A stretch of DNA of 16,782 nt. It comes from JAYPLE01 sp047627515 (lineage in GTDB: Bacteria > Bacteroidota > Bacteroidia > Cytophagales > Cyclobacteriaceae). Numbering within the stretch: position 1 is the stretch's first letter; the number at the start of each line of letters is the position of its first letter. Where the stretch lies: NCBI GenBank assembly GCA_047627515.1, contig JBLHTU010000069.1, forward strand, positions 1-16,782, given 5' to 3'. Below the pieces are notes generated by a model that saw only the letters and a list, made by a program, of their open reading frames with translations, made no database searches and was not told the DNA's origin. Of this stretch, positions 7,264 through 15,111 are shown one piece after another. Position numbers and translations under genes: made by a program.

Positions 7264-7869
7264 TTATTTTGCAACGTCAAATCTATCAGAAACTGCTTTC
7301 CAATCGATAACGCTGAAAAACGCGTTGATGTAATCAGGTCGTCTGTTTTGATAATTTAGGTAATATGCGTGCTCCCACACATCAAGTCCAAGGATAGGTG
7401 TGCCTTCGCAACCAAGTCCAGGCATCGTAGGATTATCCTGGTTGGCTGTAGAGCAAACCTCGACTGTACCTCCTTTATGCACACACAACCATGCCCAGCC
7501 TGATCCAAACCTTGTGGCTCCAGCTTTGCTGAATGTATCTTTGAAAGCGTCAAAAGAACCGAAAGCCGAATCAATAGCAGCTGCTAAGTCGCCAGAAGGG
7601 GTACCTCCACCTGATGGGCTCATGATTGTCCAGAATAGGCTGTGGTTAAAATGTCCACCACCATTATTACGGACGGCTGCATTATCAGTATGGTTAGCCA
7701 TTAGGTCATCAATGGATTTGCCCTCCATCTCAGTGCCTTCAATGGCCTTGTTGAGGTTTGTGACATATGCATTATGATGTTTTCCATGATGGATTTCCAT
7801 GGTTTTGGTATCGATATGCGGCTCAAGTTCATTATGAGCATATGGAAGATTTGGTAGTTCGAATGCCAT
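7264..7869 (-). CDS. sodA: Superoxide dismutase, Mn-type (Fe/Mn family)
   Basis: The enzyme converts superoxide to oxygen and hydrogen peroxide. The start used is the ATG at 7867-7869, giving 201 residues opening MAFELPNLPYAHNELEPHID as in the family. An upstream TTG at 7914 would add 15 unrelated residues. All four metal ligands are visible: H27 (EIHHGKHH), H76 (FNHSLFW), D163 and H167 (DVWEHAYY). G72, four residues before H76, and Q144 (TANQD) are the arrangement of manganese-type enzymes, so Mn is the likely metal (inference). The C-terminal NYQNRRPDYI is also canonical. No signal peptide is seen, so it is cytosolic. It lies 86 bases downstream of tadA and ends at a strong terminator. Confidence 0.95.
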   Translation of the reverse strand: MAFELPNLPYAHNELEPHIDTKTMEIHHGKHHNAYVTNLNKAIEGTEMEGKSIDDLMANHTDNAAVRNNGGGHFNHSLFWTIMSPSGGGTPSGDLAAAIDSAFGSFDAFKDTFSKAGATRFGSGWAWLCVHKGGTVEVCSTANQDNPTMPGLGCEGTPILGLDVWEHAYYLNYQNRRPDYINAFFSVIDWKAVSDRFDVAK

Positions 7870-7955
7870 AGTAGCTTTATAGTTTAAGGTTTGTTTACTC
7901 TTGTTAACACACAAAGAAAAGAGAAGTTTCCCTGAATGATGAATTTATACCGTTA

Positions 7956-8426
7956 TCAATTTTTTCTTTTGGTCTTTAAACGCATTTGTGTGAAGAAATC
8001 CGAGAGCAGACCCGAGGCAGCATCTTCAAGGACGCCGTAACTTACTTCTGTTTTTGGATGTAATACAGAGGGCTCTAGTCTTTGATATCCTCTTTTTTCA
8101 TCTTTAGCAGCGATGACAATTCTTCCAATTTGAGACCAATATAAAGCCCCTGCACACATTGTACATGGCTCTAGTGTCACATAAAGTGTGCATTGATCTA
8201 GGTATTTAGCACCAAGGTGATTTTGTGCGGAAGTGATGGCAACCATTTCAGCATGCGCGGTGACATCATTCAATTGCTGCACTTGATTGTGCGCTTTTGC
8301 GATTACTTTGTGGTTGGCTATAATGACGGCCCCAACTGGTATTTCTGAGTTTTCGAAACTCAATTGAGCCTGCTGAAGGGCCAATCTCATGTAATGTTCG
8401 TCGCTATGGATGCTTAACTCAGTCAT
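7956..8426 (-). CDS. tadA: Nucleoside deaminase, tRNA adenosine deaminase (TadA type)
   Basis: The 156-residue protein has the zinc site of cytidine/deoxycytidylate-type deaminases: H58-A-E60 (TAHAEM), with E60 as the proton shuttle, and P87-C88-T-M-C91 (LEPCTMCAGA). The order EIPVGAVI, N47, TAHAEM, TLEPCTMCAGAL and the length fit bacterial TadA, which converts wobble A34 to inosine in tRNA-Arg. Guanine deaminase-like relatives share these motifs, so the assignment is likely rather than certain. Its ATG overlaps the TGA of the upstream secreted-protein gene (ATGA at 8423-8426), implying coupled translation. The sodA gene follows on the same strand. Confidence 0.85.
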   Translation of the reverse strand: MTELSIHSDEHYMRLALQQAQLSFENSEIPVGAVIIANHKVIAKAHNQVQQLNDVTAHAEMVAITSAQNHLGAKYLDQCTLYVTLEPCTMCAGALYWSQIGRIVIAAKDEKRGYQRLEPSVLHPKTEVSYGVLEDAASGLLSDFFTQMRLKTKRKN

Positions 8427-8986
8427 TTTAGATCAATGCTGTTCATAAATAAAGGGACTGATACTTCCCATCTTGATTTTAGTTGATAAGGTGCACTGAA
8501 ATTAAATAGAAGAATGCCCTCTTCTTTCATAGTATATTGAATGTATATGTATTTGCTCAGGGCACTTTTTCCTCGGAATGAATCTTCGTTTCCGAATAAC
8601 GTACCAATAAACTCGTACACAATAAACTCACGGTCATCAATTATAACAACTTCATCTTTGATGAACGTGACGGTATCATAGAGATTCAGAATACCTGCTT
8701 TGTAAAATCCCCGAACGATGTCGAGATCACCTGTTGCCCATCGGATTTTATTGAGGTTGATGCCAAGGTCTACTAGTCCATCGGCCGTGGTATACATAGC
8801 GATTGGCTCCTTGTCAGTCACATATTTCTGACGCTGCTGCTGAACAGTCATAGGGACAAAGTCATCGGGTAGCATCATGCTGATTTTCTTGGTGACTTTT
8901 GTTTTGGATAGAGAGACTTCCTGCCCAAATAATGTGGAAATTCCTAAGAGTAAAACGATGGAAAGGAGACCAAATTTTATATTCAT
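8423..8986 (-). CDS. Secreted protein of unknown family
   Basis: This 187-residue protein has a clear signal peptide (MNIKFGLLSIVLLLGISTLFGQ). The mature part begins with VSLSKTKVTKKISMMLPDDFVPMT, includes DDREFIVYEFIGTLFGNE and YIYIQYTMKEEGILLFNFSAP, and ends with a helix (WEVSVPLFMNSIDLK). That order (an opening 'P..F' strand, a middle strand pair, and a final helix after 'NFSAP') resembles the PsbP/DcrB-like fold of exported proteins, but I cannot name a family. It precedes tadA with a four-base overlap and is divergent from aspS across 114 bases, so this unit likely starts in 8987-9100. Confidence 0.65.
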   Translation of the reverse strand: MNIKFGLLSIVLLLGISTLFGQEVSLSKTKVTKKISMMLPDDFVPMTVQQQRQKYVTDKEPIAMYTTADGLVDLGINLNKIRWATGDLDIVRGFYKAGILNLYDTVTFIKDEVVIIDDREFIVYEFIGTLFGNEDSFRGKSALSKYIYIQYTMKEEGILLFNFSAPYQLKSRWEVSVPLFMNSIDLK

Positions 8987-9100
8987 ATATCTGATATTTC
9001 GAATGTAAAACTAACATGGATTCATTGGTTACGCTTAAACTTTGAATTTATCCTGTAACAACGGAGATTTGCCGACAAAATATATAGATAGCAGGAAGCG

Positions 9101-10846
9101 ATGCACAGAACACATACATGCGGCGAATTAAGAATTGATCATGCTGGACAGGAGGTTATCCTCAGTGGGTGGGTGCAACGTGTCCGAGACAAAGGCGGCA
9201 TGGTGTGGGTTGATTTGCGTGATCGTTACGGCCTGACTCAGCTGATGTTTGATGGTGAAAACAGCTCACAGGAGTTGATCGAGATGGCAAAGTCTGTAGG
9301 GCGTGAGTATGTACTGAAAGCAACGGGGGAAGTGATAGAGCGTGTTTCCAAAAACCCTAAGATGGATACCGGTGACATAGAAATCCAGGTTTCTGCGATG
9401 GAAATTTTGAATGAATCCAAGGTTCCGCCGTTTATCATTGAAGAAGACACCGATGGTGGTGAAGACCTCAGAATGAAATATAGATACTTGGATCTTAGAA
9501 GACCCAATGTGAGAAAAAACTTACAGATCAGGCATAAGATCAACCAAAAAATCAGGCATTATCTAGACGAGCAGGACTTTATCGAAGTAGAAACGCCTTA
9601 CTTAATCAAGTCAACTCCCGAAGGAGCTAGGGACTTTATCGTGCCTTCTCGTATGAACCCCGGTCAATTTTATGCCTTACCGCAGAGTCCGCAAACCTTC
9701 AAACAATTGTTGATGGTTTCGGGATTTGATCGCTACTACCAGATTGTTAAATGTTTCAGAGATGAGGACCTCCGAGCAGACCGTCAACCTGAATTTACAC
9801 AGATAGACTGCGAAATGGCTTTCGTAGAGCAGTCAGATGTGCTCGCCACCTTTGAAGGTCTTATCAAGTTTCTATTTAAGGAAATCAAAGGTATTGACAT
9901 AGCGACAGTCCCTCATATGACCTATGATGATGCCATGCGATTGTATGGGTCTGATAAGCCGGATTTACGCTTTGAAATGCAATTTCATGACTTGACCTCT
10001 ACTGTGCAAGGCAAGGGATTTGTCGTTTTTGATCAAGTAGAAGCGGTGATAGGAATATGTGGGACTGGATGTGCGTCTTACAGTAGAAAAGAAATCGATG
10101 CCTTGACTGATTTTGTGAAGAAGCCGCAAATAGGAGCCAATGGATTGGTATACGTTAAATGTAACGAGGACGGATCATTCAAGTCTTCCGTTGATAAATT
10201 CTATAGTCAAGCTGATTTGAAACAATGGGCGCAAGGAATGCAAGCTAAGCCAGGAGACTTACTTTTGTTTTTGGCAGGAACCCTTTCAAAAACCAGGAAA
10301 GCGCTGAATGAATTAAGATTAGAGATGGGTAGTAGGTTAGGGCTAAGAGCCAAAGATGCGGTGGCGCCTCTGTGGGTGGTCGATTTTCCGCTCTTGGAGT
10401 GGGACGAGGAATCAGAACGTTACCATGCGATGCATCATCCTTTTACTTCTCCTAAACCTGAGGATCTTCATAAGTTGGAGACAGAACCTGGAATGGTACG
10501 TGCTTCTGCCTACGATCTAGTCATTAATGGTGTTGAAATTGGCGGTGGATCGATCAGAATACATGACCGAGCTCTGCAGTCTTTGATGTTTGATGCCCTT
10601 GGTTTTACCAAAGAGGAGGCTCAAGCACAATTTGGCTTCCTTATGGGCGCTTTTGAATATGGAGCTCCCCCTCATGGAGGGATAGCTTTTGGTTTTGATA
10701 GATTGTGTGCTCTGTTTGCAGGCCAAGATAGTATTCGGGATTTTATTGCGTTTCCGAAAAATTCCTCTGGTAGAGATGTCATGATCGATTCACCTGCAAA
10801 GGTTGCCGTTTCGCAGTTGGACGAATTAAGCATCAAATTGAAATAG
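9101..10846 (+). CDS. aspS: Aspartyl-tRNA synthetase, bacterial type
   Basis: The 581-residue class II synthetase charges tRNA-Asp with aspartate. The N-terminal OB-fold anticodon domain covers about 1-105 (LSGWVQRVRDKGGMVWVDLRD). Class II signatures are visible: motif 1 near FIEVETPYL (160-168), TPEGARDFIVPSR (172-184), motif 2 at FRDEDLRADRQPEFTQID (219-236) and motif 3 at GGIAFGFDRL (526-535). A GAD insertion domain, typical of bacterial enzymes, lies between about 295 and 410. Length is standard (about 580-590). Residue 31, a position linked with discrimination between tRNA-Asp and tRNA-Asn in some bacteria, is Lys here rather than Leu or His. A weak SD-like AGGAAG precedes the ATG. The glycerophosphodiesterase-like gene follows after 54 bases. 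Confidence 0.97.
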   Translation: MHRTHTCGELRIDHAGQEVILSGWVQRVRDKGGMVWVDLRDRYGLTQLMFDGENSSQELIEMAKSVGREYVLKATGEVIERVSKNPKMDTGDIEIQVSAMEILNESKVPPFIIEEDTDGGEDLRMKYRYLDLRRPNVRKNLQIRHKINQKIRHYLDEQDFIEVETPYLIKSTPEGARDFIVPSRMNPGQFYALPQSPQTFKQLLMVSGFDRYYQIVKCFRDEDLRADRQPEFTQIDCEMAFVEQSDVLATFEGLIKFLFKEIKGIDIATVPHMTYDDAMRLYGSDKPDLRFEMQFHDLTSTVQGKGFVVFDQVEAVIGICGTGCASYSRKEIDALTDFVKKPQIGANGLVYVKCNEDGSFKSSVDKFYSQADLKQWAQGMQAKPGDLLLFLAGTLSKTRKALNELRLEMGSRLGLRAKDAVAPLWVVDFPLLEWDEESERYHAMHHPFTSPKPEDLHKLETEPGMVRASAYDLVINGVEIGGGSIRIHDRALQSLMFDALGFTKEEAQAQFGFLMGAFEYGAPPHGGIAFGFDRLCALFAGQDSIRDFIAFPKNSSGRDVMIDSPAKVAVSQLDELSIKLK

Positions 10847-10900
10847 TGCAGATGTCAGTCTGTTTTGGTACTTTTAGCATAATTAATTGAGCATACGCAT

Positions 10901-11800
10901 ATGACTAAGCGATTTATTCTTTTTTCTTCCCCGTTTATCCTTTTGTTTCTTGCCTTGTCTTTGTTCGAGCCTTGGATTTATCAGAACATCTTCGCTAGCT
11001 CCAAATTGCATAAGATCAAAAATCAGAATTTTGAGGTAATTGCACATAAAGGAGCCTCTGGTATAGCACCTGAAAATACCCTAGCTGCCATCCAGTTGGC
11101 ATTGGATATGAATGTGGATATGATTGCCATCGACGTGCGACATTCTAAGGATGAGGAGATTATCGTGATACATGATCCCTTACTTGATCGGACAACTAAC
11201 GGTGCTGGGCCCGTTGAAACGTATTCGTTGGAGGAGATCAAGCGCCTAGATGCAGGTTCATGGTTTGACTCAAAGTTCAAAGACGAACGAATCCCTACCT
11301 TGAAAGAGGTACTCGATTTAGTAGACGGAAGATGTAAGGTGCTCATTGAGATTAAGCACATGGACCATCCTCATTACCATGACTTTGCAGAAAAACTAAT
11401 AGACGTGATCCGAGAGGAACGGAATGGGTTTGATTGGGTAATTCTTGAGTCGTATGAAAACGACTACTTGGAAGCCGCTCATGCCTATGACGAAAGGGTT
11501 CAGACAAAGCAGTTGCTAGTAGGAGAAGACAGTACGCCGCTACTTGCTTTCTATGTAGAATCTCGAATACATCTGGGTAGATCTGAAAAAAGCGAGCAAC
11601 TGAAAGCGCTAAATCCACATTTTGCGAGCCTGTCTCCTAGACGTGTGTTTCGTATGCACGCCAGAGGGTATAAGGTCTACACGTTTACTGTAAATGAGCG
11701 AGATGAGATGATCAAGATGCTCAATATGGGTGTCGATGGTATCATCACGGATTTCCCAAGTCGATTGATTCAAGTTCGAGAAGACTTGAAAAAATTATAG
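10901..11800 (+). CDS. Glycerophosphodiester phosphodiesterase-family protein, altered motifs
   Basis: The 299-residue protein has an N-terminal hydrophobic segment (about 4-27) that anchors or exports it, then a GDPD TIM barrel. The catalytic histidines are present: H49 in AHKGASGIAPENT and H91 in IHDPLLDRTTNGAG. Other family marks are E59, E150 (LIEIK), YTFTVNE and GVDGIITDFP. Two conserved positions differ from the usual enzymes. HRG is HKG (K50), and the metal-binding ExD before 'VRxxKD' is A76-I-D78, with the Glu replaced by Ala (codon GCC in ATT GCC ATC GAC). Family assignment is firm. Normal activity, which releases glycerol 3-phosphate from glycerophosphodiesters, is uncertain. It may share a message with aspS. 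Its stop is only 7 bases from the convergent TPR gene. Confidence 0.85.
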   Translation: MTKRFILFSSPFILLFLALSLFEPWIYQNIFASSKLHKIKNQNFEVIAHKGASGIAPENTLAAIQLALDMNVDMIAIDVRHSKDEEIIVIHDPLLDRTTNGAGPVETYSLEEIKRLDAGSWFDSKFKDERIPTLKEVLDLVDGRCKVLIEIKHMDHPHYHDFAEKLIDVIREERNGFDWVILESYENDYLEAAHAYDERVQTKQLLVGEDSTPLLAFYVESRIHLGRSEKSEQLKALNPHFASLSPRRVFRMHARGYKVYTFTVNERDEMIKMLNMGVDGIITDFPSRLIQVREDLKKL

Positions 11801-11807
11801 AATCATT

Positions 11808-12794
11808 TTACTGGCGGTTAGAGTCGTTGAGATTATTGAGTTCGACTTCAGCTGCGATATACCCAAATGAGTCTACCTGATTTCCACTCGTTACCCGCGA
11901 AAAGATTGTTTTCGCATTGTTAACGTCTCCATTGATCAGATACCAATTACCTATTCCGTAGCCTACTGTCGCATTAATCTCACCATTGTCAGCATTTCTC
12001 CTAATAATGACACTAGGGGTGACAAAGCCTCGGTAAAGCATGATTAAATCATGATAAAGACGATTTTCCATCAATGTCATGTTTCCCGGGATCTCGTCGG
12101 TTAAGGCTTCAGCCGCGTCGTTATTACCGATTTTGCTATAAGTAGCAAATAGCCAGTTGATGGTAGCAACCTTGAGATCATTGTTGTTGCTGAATTGTAG
12201 ACACTTTTTGTAAGAAGAAATCGCTTTGTCGTAATTGCCCTGCAGATAATAGGCTAGCCCTAGATGATACCAAATGTTGAATTTGATATTACTGAGAGGC
12301 TTATTGTAGGCATTGGCAATACCATCCGGTTCGATCTCGTTGCGTTCATTACTGACATAGAAAGCGGCATTTTGTAAGTCTTCGACCGCTTGATCAAAAG
12401 CGCGAATCGTGATAAACCGATGACCACGATGCCTGTAGAGTTTATATGATTGAGGCATTTTCACTAGGCCCTCTGTGTAGACATTGATTGCCTCCTGGTG
12501 TTTGCCAAGGTACCCAAGACGCCTACCGTACCAAATGATTTTATCTTCATTGGCAGGGTCCTGGTTATAGTTTGTCTCCGCATCTAGGAGTTCTTGCTCC
12601 CTACGAAGTCTATCCTGCTCAGACAAGTAATCGTTCTTGACAGCGTCATCCCCCTTAAGAAGCTGAAATTCAGGAACTTTAGTGCGTGCTGATCGATTAG
12701 TAAGCTCTCGCTCACCTTTGCTTGGACGGACCTCTAAACAACTAACAGCTACCATACCCAAAATCAAAAAGCTGCAAGCGGTGTATCTCATCAT
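11808..12794 (-). CDS. TPR-repeat lipoprotein
   Basis: From the ATG at 12792-12794 the protein has 328 residues. A TTG at 12803 is in frame, but the ATG gives the ATGA overlap with the upstream stop seen in other pairs here and is preceded by GGAAGA. A lipoprotein signal ends in VAVSC (Cys19). After a charged linker (EQDRLRREQELLDAE) come helical repeats at about 83-115, 117-147, 173-204, 208-237 and 277-307, several with TPR consensus (for example YHLGLAYYLQGNYDKAISSY). Such lipoproteins usually act as scaffolds at the membrane. It follows the secreted amidohydrolase in the same unit, so the two may act in the same compartment (inference). It converges on the GDPD gene with no visible terminator. 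Confidence 0.8.
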   Translation of the reverse strand: MMRYTACSFLILGMVAVSCLEVRPSKGERELTNRSARTKVPEFQLLKGDDAVKNDYLSEQDRLRREQELLDAETNYNQDPANEDKIIWYGRRLGYLGKHQEAINVYTEGLVKMPQSYKLYRHRGHRFITIRAFDQAVEDLQNAAFYVSNERNEIEPDGIANAYNKPLSNIKFNIWYHLGLAYYLQGNYDKAISSYKKCLQFSNNNDLKVATINWLFATYSKIGNNDAAEALTDEIPGNMTLMENRLYHDLIMLYRGFVTPSVIIRRNADNGEINATVGYGIGNWYLINGDVNNAKTIFSRVTSGNQVDSFGYIAAEVELNNLNDSNRQ

Positions 12795-14443
12795 TCTTCC
12801 CAATTAGGGTAACCTGGATTTGGAAGCGTTTCGATACCCGCATCTTTCTTCGCTTCTTCTACTATTTTCCTTACATCAGCAAGCAGCTCTTTGGCATCAT
12901 ATACAATACCATCTTTGATCGTATATCTCACACCACCCGCTCTGATGATCTGATTGTCTTCAGTGAGCTTAATTGCGCCAGTGCCATAAAGGACTTTCAG
13001 GTTCTCCAGTGGGTTTTCACTTACAATCACAAGATCAGCTAATTTCCCTATCTCTATCGTTCCAATTTGATCTTCCATACCTAGTGCCTGAGCACCCATG
13101 AGCGTAGCAGAACGAATTACCTCTAAGGGGTGAAAACCTGCCTCCTGCAGCAATTCTAATTCACGAACGTAAGCAAATCCGTACAGTTGATAAATAAACC
13201 CTGAATCAGATCCTGTTGTCACGCGCCCTCCTCTGTTCTTATACTCATTGACAAAAGTCATCCAAAGCTTATAATTGTTTTTCCATTCCACCTCGTGCTC
13301 AGTACTCCAACTGTGCCAGTAAGAGCCATGCGAAACTTTGCTCGGCTCATAAAATTTCCAAAGAGAAGGCAAGGTGTAATCTTGATGCCATTCCGCTCTC
13401 ATGGTACGCATAAGATCACGGCTGGCTTCGTATATATTGAAGGTAGGGTCTAAGGTAAAATCTAGTTCAATCAACCTGTTCATTACCTCATTCCATTTAT
13501 CTGAATAGGGCGGAGCCGCTTGCTTCCATAATTTCCCAGCTTCTCCGAATCGATCTTGTTCGTTCTGATAATTGTAGTCGGACGGATAGTTTTGAACAAT
13601 CCTGTCAGTAAACATAGCTTCAGGGAGACCGTACCAGTGCTCCATGCTAGTGAGACCCGCCTCTGCAGAATTGACTACATTCCACCAGGTCACGTTTAAT
13701 TGCGCATGGTGACAGGCAGATCGAAGGCCCAATGCTTTGTTTTCTCGCAGGGCAGCATCCATCACTTCTGGAGCCGCACCAAAAAACTTAACGCCATCAG
13801 CACCTCTGCGATAGTTTGCCTGCACCCAAGCTTTTGCTTCACTGGCATTTGTAATAGGCCCACTTAGTTTTTCAGCAGCGTTTTTTGAGGTAGCTGGTCG
13901 TACGGTTGCTACTTCTGACAAGTTTTGTCCAAAGGAGGTATAGGCCAGGATTCTAGGGGCAGTGATACTATTATTAGCCGATTTTTGCTTGTGATCTAGT
14001 ACCCATTTCAGTCCATTTCCTGCTGAGGGATCTCTGATGGTGGTAATACCATGCGCCATCCAAAGTTTAAAAACGTATTCAGAAGGTGTGCCTTGAGATT
14101 TTCCACCGATGTGTCCGTGCATATCAATCAGGCCTGGCATGACGAATTGGCCATGCGCGTCGATTTCTTTTCCACCTTCTTTCAGCTGCGGTCTGCGTGC
14201 TTCGTCGATAGGTACGCCTGGGTAACCCACATTCTTGATGCTAACGATCTTGTTTCCTTCCACTACAATATCAACTGGACCCATTGGAGGGGCTCCATTG
14301 CCATTGATCATCGTAGCGCCTCTGATAATCAGTTGATTGAAAGGGCCATCGCCTCTCTGTCTTTCTGGTGCTTCCTCGATCTGTGCTGACAAGGAGCCAA
14401 TTGTGAATAGGAAGCTGATTAATAAGAAGTGAACTTTCATCAT
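12791..14443 (-). CDS. Secreted amidohydrolase-family protein
   Basis: The 550-residue protein has a signal peptide (1-21, ending SLSAQ), so it works outside the cytoplasm. The amidohydrolase TIM barrel carries the metal motif H109-x-H111 (GLIDMHGH), a candidate carbamylated Lys K219 (DGVKFF), H245/H246 (ACHHAQ), H269 (MEHWYG) and D413 (TGSDSGF). After the barrel comes a usual closing strand set (GTIEIGKLADLVIVSENPLEN). This fits the prolidase / imidazolonepropionase-like branch of secreted amidohydrolases. The segment about 285-400, rich in Trp and Tyr, is an insertion that may shape the substrate pocket. The real substrate is unknown. It is the first gene of a unit with the TPR lipoprotein and is divergent from the thioredoxin-like gene. 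Confidence 0.88.
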   Translation of the reverse strand: MMKVHFLLISFLFTIGSLSAQIEEAPERQRGDGPFNQLIIRGATMINGNGAPPMGPVDIVVEGNKIVSIKNVGYPGVPIDEARRPQLKEGGKEIDAHGQFVMPGLIDMHGHIGGKSQGTPSEYVFKLWMAHGITTIRDPSAGNGLKWVLDHKQKSANNSITAPRILAYTSFGQNLSEVATVRPATSKNAAEKLSGPITNASEAKAWVQANYRRGADGVKFFGAAPEVMDAALRENKALGLRSACHHAQLNVTWWNVVNSAEAGLTSMEHWYGLPEAMFTDRIVQNYPSDYNYQNEQDRFGEAGKLWKQAAPPYSDKWNEVMNRLIELDFTLDPTFNIYEASRDLMRTMRAEWHQDYTLPSLWKFYEPSKVSHGSYWHSWSTEHEVEWKNNYKLWMTFVNEYKNRGGRVTTGSDSGFIYQLYGFAYVRELELLQEAGFHPLEVIRSATLMGAQALGMEDQIGTIEIGKLADLVIVSENPLENLKVLYGTGAIKLTEDNQIIRAGGVRYTIKDGIVYDAKELLADVRKIVEEAKKDAGIETLPNPGYPNWEE

Positions 14444-14483
14444 TGGGTGGTGTTTATTGAACCTGAGTAGATTTACCTTTTGT

Positions 14484-14491
14484 CAAAACTA
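14484..14491 (-). promoter_or_regulatory. Possible Bacteroidota -7 promoter element for the amidohydrolase gene
   Basis: On the minus strand TAGTTTTG matches the Bacteroidota sigma consensus TAnnTTTG exactly. It would put the transcription start near 14477, about 34 bases before the amidohydrolase ATG. No TTG is seen at the expected -33 distance, so the call is tentative. Confidence 0.3.
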
Positions 14492-14507
14492 GAAAATAAA
14501 TAAGATT

Positions 14508-15065
14508 ATGGCGTTGACACCATCGAATATGTTGGAGCTGGGCACTGAAGCACCTCCATTTAATCTTGAAAATGTACTGAATCAGAAAGAAACATCATTT
14601 CAGGATGTCAAGGGAGAAAAAGGTACGTTGATCATGTTTATCTGCGCGCATTGTCCTTATGTAATACATGTGCAGGAGGAAATTGCGGCTGTAGCCAAAA
14701 GTTATAGCGTATCCAATATTGGCGTAGTAGGTATTTCTTCCAACGATATTATTAATTACCCGCAAGATGATCAGGCCCATATGAAGCAGCAAGCAGAGCA
14801 AGCTGGATTTAATTTTCCATATCTTTTTGATGCAACTCAATCTGTGGCAAAGGCCTATGATGCCGCTTGTACGCCGGATTTTTACCTTTTTGATGCAGAC
14901 GATAAATTAGTCTATCGAGGTAGACTTGATGAGTCTCGACCAGGCAATAATCAGCCTGTCTCTGGCAAAGAACTCCGAGCGGCGATTGACTCAATGCTTG
15001 TAGGAAAAGCGCAAGCCGACATACAATATCCTAGTATTGGCTGTAATATCAAATGGAAAGATTAG
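14508..15065 (+). CDS. Thioredoxin-like (AhpC/TSA-type redoxin) protein
   Basis: The 185-residue protein has a thioredoxin fold of the redoxin type: LGTEAPPFNLENV (11-23), a CxxC site C46-A-H-C49 (ICAHCPYV), a cis-proline after a Cys (C121-T-P123), a strand YLFDADDKLVYRGRLDE, and the closing PSIGCNIKWK with C179. This pattern is a well-known 'thioredoxin family' type with no signal peptide, so it is probably a cytosolic thiol reductase or peroxidase-like protein. The C-terminal SIGC..KWK tail is part of the family. It is divergent from the amidohydrolase across 64 bases and sits 46 bases before panB. Confidence 0.88.
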   Translation: MALTPSNMLELGTEAPPFNLENVLNQKETSFQDVKGEKGTLIMFICAHCPYVIHVQEEIAAVAKSYSVSNIGVVGISSNDIINYPQDDQAHMKQQAEQAGFNFPYLFDATQSVAKAYDAACTPDFYLFDADDKLVYRGRLDESRPGNNQPVSGKELRAAIDSMLVGKAQADIQYPSIGCNIKWKD

Positions 15066-15111
15066 AGAACCTGAATTGATATTTTATTAATTTCACGGAC
15101 TTTACGATTAT

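Noticed and set aside
7870..7914. N-terminal extension of superoxide dismutase from TTG 7914
   Set aside because: The 15 extra residues do not match the family, and MAFELPNLPY is the canonical start.
9037..9044. Promoter element AAACTTTG upstream of aspS
   Set aside because: It has one mismatch to TAnnTTTG, and the nearby TTG is wrongly spaced.
12795..12803. TTG start for the TPR lipoprotein
   Set aside because: ATG 12794 gives the ATGA overlap, has GGAAGA just upstream, and leaves a normal signal peptide.
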